Shown: piece by piece, positions 22,662-30,193 of the stretch
How the letters are laid out: each line of letters opens with the position of its first letter
Position numbering within the stretch: the first letter of the stretch is position 1
Origin: Paenibacillus sabuli
GTDB lineage: Bacteria > Bacillota > Bacilli > Paenibacillales > Paenibacillaceae
Direction: 5' to 3'
DNA length: 64,000 nucleotides
Assembly (NCBI RefSeq): GCF_014705605.1
Contig: NZ_JACXIZ010000044.1
Location: forward strand, 22,189 to 86,188
The notes under the pieces: generated by a model
Told to the model about the DNA's origin: nothing
Database searches by the model: none
What the model saw: the letters and a program-made list of their open reading frames with translations, nothing else
Translations under genes and position numbers: made by a program

Positions 22662-24076
22662 CTCCCTCTCTCCTTATCTGCTGATGGCGGATCTACGTTC
22701 ATGCATCCCCTCGGCACCGACGCCGGAGGCCGGGTCGGAAGGCGGATCGTCGCAACCGTGCCGACTCCCTCCGTGCTGTCCAGCCCGATCTCGGCGCTTA
22801 CCGCACGCGCCAGCTCGACAGCCAGGGCGAGCCCGAGGCCGGCGCCGCCTCCTTCGCGGCCGCGCGCCTCGTCCACCCGGTAGAAGCGGTCGAACACCTT
22901 GGGCAGCTCTTCCTTCGGGATGCCGGCGCCGCGGTCGATGATCCGGATCGCGACCTGTTCAGTGTCCGCAGCGACCTCGACCTTAATCGGGCCGTCGCTG
23001 TATTTGCGCGCATTGTCCAAAAAGATGAAGAGCAGCTGGCGCAACATATGCGGGTCGGTATAGACGTAGCATGGCGGCTCGGCCCGAAGCTCGACCGCAC
23101 GGCCGTATGCCTCCCGGAAGGCGACCACAGAGCGATCCGTCAAGGCTGACGCCTCGTGCCGCGCCACCTCCGCCTTCCAATGCTCGCCGCCCTTGGCCAG
23201 CAGCAGCAGCGTCTCGGTCAGCTCCTTCATGCGCGCCGCCTCCGTCCGGATCGCCTCGACCGATTCGCGAAAAAATTGCGGATGCGTCTGACCGCGGCGT
23301 TCGAGCAAGCTGGCGTAGCTCTCGATAATCGTAATCGGCGTCTTCAGCTCGTGCGAGGCGTCGCTCACAAAGCGTTCCTGCTTGATAAAATTGCGCTCAA
23401 GCAACTCGATCATCCCGTTGAAGGTGCGCCCCATCTCCGTGAGCTCGTCCTCTCGCGCCTCCTCCAGCTCCAGCTTGCGGAAGCGGCCGCTGCGCCGGAT
23501 CGCCTGCATCGTCGAGGTCATGGCCGTCACCGGGCGCATGATCAGCCTGCCGAGTATCCCCGCCGATGCCAGAGCAGGGACCAGGGCGAGCGCCGTCACC
23601 GCGATCAGGACCAGCCGCAGCACGCGCAGCGTGTCCACAGCAGGCGCCAGGGTTTCGGTCAATTGAACGCTCACTACGGCGCCGTCGGGCCAGATGATCG
23701 GCACGGCGGACAAGGCATAGACGCGCCCGTCGACCCTATGCTCGAAGACGGCGCGTCGCGGCAGGTAGACGGCGGGCTCCCGACTCAGCTGCTGCTCTTC
23801 GGAAGACGTCACCGCAGCCAGCGTACGCCCGTCCTCCGCGACGATGCGCACCATGCCTTGCGCCGGCACATAGGCGCGCAGCAGCTCCGTGCCGGCGCCG
23901 GGCACGGCGCTCTCGCGCAGCGCCTGGGCGATGCGCGTCGCCTCCGCCATCGCCTGACGGAGCTCGCCGCGCATCGTCATCGTGCTGAAGGCGTAATAGA
24001 TTGCAATATTCATGACGATCAGCAGCACGGCGAACAGCACCGCCGAGTACAAATAAATCTTGCTGCGCAGCTTCAT
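22658..24076 (-). CDS. sensor histidine kinase, OmpR-partner type
   Basis: The 472-residue kinase has two membrane segments (about 8-30 and 152-178) around an extracellular sensor of about 120 residues, a HAMP domain (about 178-232), a HisKA domain with His242 in SDASHELKTPI, and a HATPase domain (DNARKYS, DRGAGIPKEELPKVF, GLGLALAVEL). It overlaps the response regulator gene by ATGA and the PepSY gene downstream in the same way. The coupling to PepSY proteins suggests an envelope stress or calcium signal; this is inference. Confidence 0.93.
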   Translation of the reverse strand: MKLRSKIYLYSAVLFAVLLIVMNIAIYYAFSTMTMRGELRQAMAEATRIAQALRESAVPGAGTELLRAYVPAQGMVRIVAEDGRTLAAVTSSEEQQLSREPAVYLPRRAVFEHRVDGRVYALSAVPIIWPDGAVVSVQLTETLAPAVDTLRVLRLVLIAVTALALVPALASAGILGRLIMRPVTAMTSTMQAIRRSGRFRKLELEEAREDELTEMGRTFNGMIELLERNFIKQERFVSDASHELKTPITIIESYASLLERRGQTHPQFFRESVEAIRTEAARMKELTETLLLLAKGGEHWKAEVARHEASALTDRSVVAFREAYGRAVELRAEPPCYVYTDPHMLRQLLFIFLDNARKYSDGPIKVEVAADTEQVAIRIIDRGAGIPKEELPKVFDRFYRVDEARGREGGGAGLGLALAVELARAVSAEIGLDSTEGVGTVATIRLPTRPPASVPRGCMNVDPPSADKERGR

Positions 24077-24768
24077 CGTTCGTCACGCAGCGTATAGCCG
24101 ACTCCGCGCACGGTGTGAATCAGCGGCGCGGCGCCGGCGGGCTCGATTTTTTTGCGTACGTAGCGGATGTAGACATCCACGACGTTGGTGTCGCCGGCGT
24201 AGGCGTAGCCCCATACGGCGTCCAGGAGCTGCTCGCGCGTCAGCACCTGGCGCTTGTTGCGCAGCAAGCAGACGAGCAGTTCGAATTCGCGCGGCGTCAG
24301 CTCGATGGTCTGAGCGCCGCGCAGCACCTCGCGCGTGCCTTCGTTGAGCCGCAGATCGCCGGCCTCCAGCCAGCCCGGCTCGGCCGGCGATTCGCGCTGT
24401 GCGGCGCGCTGGCGCAGGGCGGCGCGGACGCGGGCCAGCAGCTCTTCGATGCGGAACGGCTTGGTGATATAATCGTTGGCGCCCAGATCCAGCCCCGACA
24501 CCTTGTCCTCGATGGCGCTCTTGGCCGTCAGCAGCAGGACTGCCGTCTGCTGATCGGCGCTGCGGATGCGGCGCAGCAGCTCGATCCCGCTCAGCCCCGG
24601 CAGCATCACGTCGAGCAGGACGAGCGCGAAGTCCCCCTCCTGATACGCGCGCAGACCGTCGAGTCCGTTCCGGCAGATCGCCACTTCGTACCCCTCGCAC
24701 GTCAATTCAATCTCCAGCAGTCTGGCGATCTTCGCCTCGTCTTCGACAATCAGGATCGATTGCTCCAC
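24073..24768 (-). CDS. OmpR/PhoB-family response regulator
   Basis: The 231-residue protein has a receiver domain with Asp53 (LVLLDVMLPG), conserved Thr in LLTAKS and Lys in ITKPF, and a C-terminal winged helix (ELTPREFELLVCLLRNK, VDVYIRYVRKKI). The GTG at 24768 is chosen because GAGGAGA lies 6 bp upstream and the receiver fold starts there; an ATG 30 bp earlier lacks a site. It is the first gene of the RR-kinase-PepSY operon. Confidence 0.93.
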   Translation of the reverse strand: MEQSILIVEDEAKIARLLEIELTCEGYEVAICRNGLDGLRAYQEGDFALVLLDVMLPGLSGIELLRRIRSADQQTAVLLLTAKSAIEDKVSGLDLGANDYITKPFRIEELLARVRAALRQRAAQRESPAEPGWLEAGDLRLNEGTREVLRGAQTIELTPREFELLVCLLRNKRQVLTREQLLDAVWGYAYAGDTNVVDVYIRYVRKKIEPAGAAPLIHTVRGVGYTLRDER

Positions 24769-24865
24769 GCCGTCTCCTCCTCGCGCTGACCATTGCATTG
24801 TATTGCCATCGTACCATATCGTTGTTCGAAGACGAAACGGCTGGCGCGCTCCTCCATATATAAAT

Positions 24866-24898
24866 AGCAGGCCTCGCCGCATCGCGGCAAAGCCTGCT
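24866..24898 (-). terminator. terminator of the secreted-protein gene at 24944
   Basis: AGCAGGC pairs with GCCTGCT around an inner GCCGC/GCGGC stem. On the minus strand a T-rich ATTTATAT follows. Confidence 0.6.
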
Positions 24899-24943
24899 TC
24901 GATTCGCTTCTCGCACGATCATCCTCAGAACGGCTATCCGTGG

Positions 24944-25873
24944 TCAAGATGGATATTCGTTGGGGACATGCTCCTCGAGGAACGCGTCCACCTCGTCCGT
25001 GCGCTCGCCGTCCGTCTGCTCGAGCAGCTCCAGGAACTGCTCCAGCGTCGCCAGCAGCTCGCTGTCCGTCGTGCCATGCTCCTCGATAGCCGAACGATAC
25101 GCGTCCAGGGCTTTTTCGTTCGCCTTGGCGGTCTCGTAGCCGAACAGCGGCGTGTTGTTCGGGCCGTAGAACAGGAACAGCCGCGCCAGCTGAAGCATAT
25201 CCTCGACCTCTCCGCGCCGATTGGAGACGGCATAGGTGCCCAGGAAGTCCTCATACGCAAGCGCACGATCGAGCAGTTCGGCATGGCTGATGCGCAGCGC
25301 GGCATCGCCGATCGACGGATCGTTCGCCTCGATCGCCTTGAGCGCGGCGTAGGCGGCGATATCAGGGCGAATATACGGCGCGTAGCGGGCATATTCGGAA
25401 TAATTGATGACCGGGAAGTACATGCCCTCCGAAGTCGCGATCTTGTAGCCGCGATCCCGGATGTCCATCAGGATAGCGCGCAGCTCCTCATCGTCGATCG
25501 CCCCGAGCAGCGCGGTGTACGTGCCGCTGCCGGTCTCGGCCCATGCGTCCCCGATCGCTTGCTGCGCCTCGCGTCCTTCGATCCATGCCAGCGCCTCGTC
25601 CATCTCCGCTTCCTGGGCATTCTCCAGATGAAGGGTCATGACGGTCGCCTCATGCTTGTTGGTTTCGTCAATTCGGTTCAGCAAATATTTACGCGCATAA
25701 TCCAGCGTCTCCGGCTGACGGACCAGCTCCTCAAAGCGCTCGAACACCGACTGTTGGGAGGCGCCTTGGGCAGCTGCAGCGGGAGTAATGACCGCCCACG
25801 GCGCGCTTGCTCCTGCCGCCAGTGTGAGCGCGACGCCGAGCGCGGCGCTTTTTTTCCAGGTTTGTTTTTTCAT
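24944..25873 (-). CDS. secreted protein of unknown function
   Basis: The 309-residue protein has a clear signal peptide (KKQTWKKS, hydrophobic stretch, cleavage near AAAA-QG at about 37). The mature part is mostly helical and acidic, with no Cys in the mature chain and no catalytic motif I recognise. The ATG at 25873 has GGAGGA 8 bp upstream; an upstream in-frame ATG overlaps that site. It is a single gene with its own terminator, between two two-component systems that face the same way. Confidence 0.75.
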   Translation of the reverse strand: MKKQTWKKSAALGVALTLAAGASAPWAVITPAAAAQGASQQSVFERFEELVRQPETLDYARKYLLNRIDETNKHEATVMTLHLENAQEAEMDEALAWIEGREAQQAIGDAWAETGSGTYTALLGAIDDEELRAILMDIRDRGYKIATSEGMYFPVINYSEYARYAPYIRPDIAAYAALKAIEANDPSIGDAALRISHAELLDRALAYEDFLGTYAVSNRRGEVEDMLQLARLFLFYGPNNTPLFGYETAKANEKALDAYRSAIEEHGTTDSELLATLEQFLELLEQTDGERTDEVDAFLEEHVPNEYPS

Positions 25874-25938
25874 CTCAAGTTCCTCCATCCTGTCGAGTCT
25901 GAGCTGTTATTACCCGCTACGGACGATCCCTACACAGC

Positions 25939-26586
25939 TTAATCCGTCCACCCTTGCTCGTACGCGTATCGGGCCAGTTGGACGCGGTTTTCGAGATGCA
26001 GTTTGTGCAAGATATTCTTGAGATGATTTTTGACCGTATGCTCCGAGATCTCAAGCGTCTCGGCGATATCGCGGTTGTACAGCCCCTTGGCCACAAGCCC
26101 CAAAATTTCATGCTCGCGCTGGGTGAGGGGGCTTGCGGAGGGGGCGTGTTTGGCCCGCGGTGCGAATTCATCCAGTATGCGATAGGCCAGCTCGCGTGTC
26201 AAAGGCGCCTCGTCCAGCGCGACCGCGCGCAGGTATTCGTGCCATGCGCCGGGATTGAGGTTTTTGAGCAGGTAGCCTTGCGCCCCCTTCTTGAGCGCTT
26301 CGAATAAGTGGGCGATATCGTCGGATACGGTCACCATCACAATTTTGATATACGGATAGCGATCCTTGAGCCGCTTGGTCGCTTCCAGCCCGTCCATCCC
26401 GGGCATCTGAATGTCCATCAGGATCAGGTCGGGCATCCATTGCTCGGTCAGGGCCATCGCGTCCTGGCCGTCACGGCCCTCGGCTACGACCTCGAATAAT
26501 GGGTCCATCTCCAATATGGTGCGCATCCCTTCTCGGGCATGCGCGCTGTCGTCAATCACGACGACGCGGAACGGTGTTGTCGTCAT
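25939..26586 (-). CDS. NarL/FixJ-family response regulator
   Basis: The 215-residue protein has a receiver domain (Asp58 in LILMDIQMPGMDG, Lys in YLLKNL) and a C-terminal LuxR-type helix-turn-helix (SPLTQREHEILGLVAKGLYNRDIAETL, HTVKNHLKNIL). The start overlaps the kinase stop by one base (TGATG), so both are co-translated. The longer open frame upstream is the kinase gene in another frame. Confidence 0.94.
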   Translation of the reverse strand: MTTTPFRVVVIDDSAHAREGMRTILEMDPLFEVVAEGRDGQDAMALTEQWMPDLILMDIQMPGMDGLEATKRLKDRYPYIKIVMVTVSDDIAHLFEALKKGAQGYLLKNLNPGAWHEYLRAVALDEAPLTRELAYRILDEFAPRAKHAPSASPLTQREHEILGLVAKGLYNRDIAETLEISEHTVKNHLKNILHKLHLENRVQLARYAYEQGWTD

Positions 26587-27401
26587 CAGCCGGCCTCCTT
26601 GCGAATGGATACCATCGTCTGACCGCCGCTGCGCGCGATCGCGAGCTTCCAGCCCATTGCCTTCGCCCGATCGCGCATCATCGCCAGGCCGTAGCGATGG
26701 CCTTTGACTTCGGCCTCGGGATCGAAGCCGACGCCATTGTCCATGATGGTGCAGCTCCAGCCTCCCGGCCACGCCTCCGCCTCCAGGCGCACGAGCGAAG
26801 CGCCGGCATGCTTGTGGACGTTGATCAGCGCCTCGCGCACGAGTGCGAGCAGCTCGGTTTTTTCCTTGGCGCTCAATCCAGAATCCGGCAGCAGCCAGTG
26901 CACCTCGCAGGCGAGTCCGGTCTCGGCTCGCAGGCGCTCGACCAGCTCGTGCACACCCGGCATGCCGGTTGCCAGCGGTCCTTGGCCCGCGGGCAAGCGC
27001 AGACTCGCGATCGCTTCGCGCACATAGGCGTGCGTCTGGTGCACCGTTCGGCGCAGCGGCTCGTGGTTCGCCCCGCCCGCTTCGAGCCGCTCGACTTGCA
27101 CATTAAGCAGAAAGAGCGATTGCGCGATGCCGTCATGCAGCTCGCGCGCGAGCTTCTCGCGCTCCTGGAGCGCCGTCTGAATCTGCCTGGCGCGATCCAG
27201 CTCCTGCTGATTGTGCTCCATCAAGCGGAACAGCCGCGTCAGCAGCAGCAGAGAGACCCCGAATACGATGAGCGGCGCGAGCCAATTGCCGAGCTCCATC
27301 GAGATATACGGCAGCAGGAATTCGTGCCGCACGTATTCCCAGATGCCGATCGTCAGGGTCGGAATGGTCATGATGAGCCATTTGATTTGTCGATACGTCA
27401 C
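26586..27401 (-). CDS. sensor histidine kinase, NarX/DegS type (HisKA_3)
   Basis: The 271-residue kinase has two N-terminal membrane segments (about 9-25 and 40-58) with a very short outside loop, a dimerisation domain with His89 in ARELHDGIAQSLFLL and an HATPase domain (EALINVHKHAGAS, MDNGVGF, GYRYGLAMMRDRA-like). The tiny exposed loop argues for sensing within the membrane. It partners the NarL-type regulator downstream. The target genes are not evident. Confidence 0.93.
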   Translation of the reverse strand: MTYRQIKWLIMTIPTLTIGIWEYVRHEFLLPYISMELGNWLAPLIVFGVSLLLLTRLFRLMEHNQQELDRARQIQTALQEREKLARELHDGIAQSLFLLNVQVERLEAGGANHEPLRRTVHQTHAYVREAIASLRLPAGQGPLATGMPGVHELVERLRAETGLACEVHWLLPDSGLSAKEKTELLALVREALINVHKHAGASLVRLEAEAWPGGWSCTIMDNGVGFDPEAEVKGHRYGLAMMRDRAKAMGWKLAIARSGGQTMVSIRKEAG

Positions 27402-27429
27402 TGGACGCGCCCCCCTACTCTCTTAATCA

Positions 27430-27535
27430 CAGGGCGAAACGGGCAAGCCGTCTTTTTACGGCGCAACCCGTTTCGTTCCGAGAAATTTAGAAAAGTATAT
27501 GGGAAATCATATACTTTCTATAATCTTAAACGAAA
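27430..27535. repeat. structured intergenic repeat, divergent copy
   Basis: This copy shares CGAAACGGGCAAGCCGTCTTT and TTTCGTTCCGAGAAAT with the two copies at the right end of the window. CGAAACGGG..CCCGTTTCG and GCCGTC..ACGGC can form a stem, and a second hairpin GTATATG..CATATAC follows, then CTATAATCTTAAACG. The second hairpin differs in sequence from the right-end copies but its pairing is kept. Confidence 0.6.
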
Positions 27536-27536
27536 A

Positions 27537-27584
27537 CAGGATAACAGCCATATAGCCCATCGGGGCTACATGAATGTTATCCTG
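27537..27584 (-). terminator. terminator of the 107-residue protein gene
   Basis: CAGGATAACA pairs with TGTTATCCTG, with an inner TAGCCC/GGGCTA stem. On the minus strand TTTTCGTTT follows. Confidence 0.7.
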
Positions 27585-27603
27585 CGGGAAGCGTAGCCGC
27601 GGC

Positions 27604-27927
27604 TCACGCGTAGCGCTCGTCCTTGCGCAGGCCGATCGTCTGCAGCACGATATTCCAAAGCGAGAGCGGGCGCGGCTCCAGCGCCACGGTCGTGCAGGCG
27701 GACTCCGGCTCGTAGCCGGTGCCGAGCGCCTCGCCCAGCGTGGCCTCGGTCAAGTAGTTGGTGCTGGCCGATTGCTCGAAGCAAGCGGGCGCAATGTAAA
27801 TCTTGTGCGTGTGGTCCAGCACCATTCGCGTGTCGGCCGGCGGACCGACCGGCACCCGGACGAAGGCCGCTACAACAAGCAGCAGGGCGGTAACGAGAAG
27901 TACAATTTGCGCTTTTTTTCGCATCAT
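27604..27927 (-). CDS. small membrane-anchored protein of unknown function
   Basis: The 107-residue protein has one N-terminal membrane segment (about 6-23) and an exported remainder with two Cys (in PACFEQ and SACTTV) that could form a disulfide. It follows the BdbC gene in a minus-strand run with a cytochrome c gene, so a role near thiol oxidation or respiration is possible but unproven. ATG codons at positions 1 and 2 cannot be told apart. I do not recognise the family. Confidence 0.65.
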   Translation of the reverse strand: MMRKKAQIVLLVTALLLVVAAFVRVPVGPPADTRMVLDHTHKIYIAPACFEQSASTNYLTEATLGEALGTGYEPESACTTVALEPRPLSLWNIVLQTIGLRKDERYA

Positions 27928-27972
27928 GAAAGGATAATGGCCCTCCGAGTCCAGATGTCCGTCTAGCAGCGC

Positions 27973-28398
27973 TTACGACCTGTTGTGACGCAGCACCGCG
28001 ATCAGGGAGACAATAATTAAAATAAAAGCCGTCAAAGCAAGCATCGGAATCGTGATGAAACCAAACCAGTTCAAATAATCACCCGTACAAGGAACCGGGC
28101 CGCAAGCCGCAAGATTCCCTGCATGCTGCGGAAACTTTTGAATCCAGGTATGATAGGCGGATACCAGCAGCCCCAGACAAGCAAGCGGCAGCGCGTAGAT
28201 CGCGATCACCCGCTCCTTGCGGGAATAGGCAATCCCGAGCAGCAAGGCCAGCGGATACATAAAAATGCGCTGCACCCAACATAAATTGCAGGGCTGAAAC
28301 TTCATGACCTCGCTCAAATAAAGGCTGCCCGCCGTCGCGATAACGGCGACGGACCAGGCTGCAAACATCCAAAAATTGGATCGTTCCGAGCTTTTCAA
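27973..28398 (-). CDS. bdbC: disulfide oxidoreductase, BdbC/DsbB-like
   Basis: The 141-residue protein has four membrane segments and the two DsbB cysteine pairs: CNLC near residue 37 and CGPVPC near residue 99. BdbC reoxidises the extracellular thiol oxidase BdbD and passes electrons to quinone. No bdbD is visible in the window. It lies 27 bp downstream of the lipoprotein cytochrome c gene and probably shares its transcript, which suggests a role in cytochrome or oxidase maturation. Confidence 0.93.
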   Translation of the reverse strand: MKSSERSNFWMFAAWSVAVIATAGSLYLSEVMKFQPCNLCWVQRIFMYPLALLLGIAYSRKERVIAIYALPLACLGLLVSAYHTWIQKFPQHAGNLAACGPVPCTGDYLNWFGFITIPMLALTAFILIIVSLIAVLRHNRS

Positions 28399-28425
28399 CC
28401 CGGTTCCCCCTCTCCCGCTACGCTG

Positions 28426-28794
28426 TTACTTCTTCGCCGCCAGCCACGCGGATACCTCCTGAATTTGCGATTCGTCCAGTGTGTCTTTGAATGCCGGCAT
28501 GCCGCCGCGGCCATTGGTGATCAGATTGATCAATTCCTGCTCGTCGTATTTGCCGCCGACCTTTTGCAGATTCGGACCGGCGCGCCCCTCCAGATCGGCG
28601 CCGTGGCAAGCCAGGCAATTTTGCTTGTAGATCGTTTCCGCCGCCGCGACATCCGCATTTTCCGCGCCGCCCGCATTATTGTTGTTGCCCGCAGGCGGAG
28701 CTGTGTTATTCTCGTTCGCGCCGCCGCCGCCGCAACCAGCCAGCAGGACGACTCCGGTCAGTGCCACTGCCGCCTTGTACTTCCATCCTTTCAT
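28426..28794 (-). CDS. lipoprotein cytochrome c (CccB/c551-like)
   Basis: The 122-residue protein has a lipoprotein signal (VVLLAGCGGGG, lipid-anchored Cys near residue 21), an Asn/Gly/Pro-rich linker, and a small class I cytochrome c domain with heme motif CLACH and axial Met in GGMPAF. The ATG at 28794 is preferred because AAGGAG precedes it by 12 bp; an ATG four codons earlier touches that site. It would shuttle electrons on the outer membrane face to a caa3- or cbb-type oxidase. Confidence 0.92.
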   Translation of the reverse strand: MKGWKYKAAVALTGVVLLAGCGGGGANENNTAPPAGNNNNAGGAENADVAAAETIYKQNCLACHGADLEGRAGPNLQKVGGKYDEQELINLITNGRGGMPAFKDTLDESQIQEVSAWLAAKK

Positions 28795-29014
28795 ATCGCC
28801 ATTCATCTCCTTTTTCGGGTTTGTCCTTATCTTACCCGATTCTACGGCTTTTAGCAGACGATTTTTAGCAAAAAATGCCGCCGCTTTGTGAGGAATCCAT
28901 GACAATTTATCGGAAACCGTCCGCTCAGCCGCCGCAATAGCCCGGATGAGCCATGACCACGCCCAAAAATCATGCTAGAATAAGGCAGACCAAAAGAAAA
29001 AAAGGAGGTTCGCC

Positions 29015-29647
29015 ATGAATTCCAATGCCACTCCCCGCTCCAGCCGGCCCTATCTGATCGCCGCAGCCGTTTTGCTGATTGCGCTGGCGGCCTATTTGCT
29101 GTATCCGGTATTGGCCGGAGGCGACAAGCTGCCGGTCGTCATGGACGCCCCGGATTTTGCGTTGACCGATCCTGCCGGCGCTCCGGTGACCCAAGCCGAC
29201 TTCGACGGCCAGGTGCGACTGGTTGAATTTATTTTCACGAGCTGCCCGGATATCTGCCCCGCCACGACCGCCAATATGGTGCAGATGCAAGAACCGCTCA
29301 AGGAGAAGGGCTGGTTTGGCGACGAGGTGCAATTCGTGGCGATCACATTCGATCCGGAGACCGACACCCCCGAGCGACTGGCCGAGTACGCCGACCGCAT
29401 GGGCATGGACCTCTCCGGCTGGACGCTGATTCGCGACGACGAGCAGAAGACCAAGGATTACGCCGCCAATTTCAACATCTCCATTCAGCGGCTTGACCAA
29501 GGACAGTACATGCACTCCGTCACCTCGCTGCTGTTGATCGACGGCCAGCACCGCGTGCGCAAAATTTATAAAATGGGCGAGGACATGAACAACGATCAAA
29601 TCATGGCCGACCTCGAATCCGTCGTCACAGAACGTTCACCGTCCTGA
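29015..29647 (+). CDS. Sco1/SenC-family copper chaperone
   Basis: The 210-residue protein has an N-terminal membrane anchor (about 13-33) and a thioredoxin-like domain with the Cu-binding motif CPDIC and the conserved distal His in QYMHSVT near residue 167. Sco proteins insert copper into the CuA site of cytochrome oxidase. The ATG follows AAAGGAGG by 7 bp. A candidate promoter, ATGACC-17 bp-TAGAAT, ends near 28980. It is divergent from the cytochrome c/BdbC run and precedes a second cytochrome c gene. Confidence 0.93.
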   Translation: MNSNATPRSSRPYLIAAAVLLIALAAYLLYPVLAGGDKLPVVMDAPDFALTDPAGAPVTQADFDGQVRLVEFIFTSCPDICPATTANMVQMQEPLKEKGWFGDEVQFVAITFDPETDTPERLAEYADRMGMDLSGWTLIRDDEQKTKDYAANFNISIQRLDQGQYMHSVTSLLLIDGQHRVRKIYKMGEDMNNDQIMADLESVVTERSPS

Positions 29648-29671
29648 CGCGGCCTCGATCCCGCTCTGGCA

Positions 29672-29701
29672 TTGCGTCGGCTTGCTGCGTTATACTATAA
29701 T
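29672..29701 (+). promoter_or_regulatory. promoter of the membrane cytochrome c gene
   Basis: TTGCGT (29672-29677) and a perfect TATAAT (29696-29701) are 18 bp apart, 44 bp before the ATG. Confidence 0.6.
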
Positions 29702-29745
29702 TTGGTGTAGCGTGAAAAGGGTTGTACGCAAAGGGGGTGAACGAC

Positions 29746-30108
29746 ATGAAATGGGCCATGTTCGGCGTATTCATCGCAGCGGTGCTGCTCAGCGTATATT
29801 TGCTTTTGTTCGAGCTGCCTGAAAAGGAATCGTCCGAAGAAACGCCGGAAGAGACGGTCGTCCTGCCGGACACGCCTGTGGATGCGGGGGCAGCCGAAAC
29901 GCTGTATGCGCAATCCTGCATCGGCTGTCACGGCGATCAAATGCAAGGCGGCATGGGACCGGCGTTGTCGGCTGTCGGATCTTCAATGACGCGCGAAGAG
30001 ATCTACACGAAGATTATGGAAGGCGGAGGCGGCATGCCTTCCTTTGAGACCCAGCTGAGCGAGGATGAAATCATCAATGTCAGCGGCTGGCTAGCGGATA
30101 TGAAATAA
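29746..30108 (+). CDS. membrane-anchored cytochrome c (CccA-like)
   Basis: The 120-residue protein has an uncleaved N-terminal membrane helix (about 3-23), a Glu/Pro-rich linker and a cytochrome c domain with CIGCH and Met in GGMPSF. The ATG at 29746 is chosen for the AAGGGGGTG site 5 bp upstream. It has its own promoter and a strong terminator, and with the lipoprotein cytochrome it gives the cell two small electron carriers next to Sco. Confidence 0.92.
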   Translation: MKWAMFGVFIAAVLLSVYLLLFELPEKESSEETPEETVVLPDTPVDAGAAETLYAQSCIGCHGDQMQGGMGPALSAVGSSMTREEIYTKIMEGGGGMPSFETQLSEDEIINVSGWLADMK

Positions 30109-30154
30109 AAAAACAGGCTGCACGGCGTCTTCAACGCTGGCAGCCTGTTTTTTT
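30109..30154. terminator. bidirectional terminator between convergent genes
   Basis: AAAAAACAGGCTGC and GCAGCCTGTTTTTTT form a long stem with A and T tracts on both sides, serving the cytochrome c gene and the convergent stalk-domain gene. Confidence 0.88.
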
Positions 30155-30193
30155 GTGCTTATTGCTTCGGCTTACTGCCTGGAACGAGCGAGC

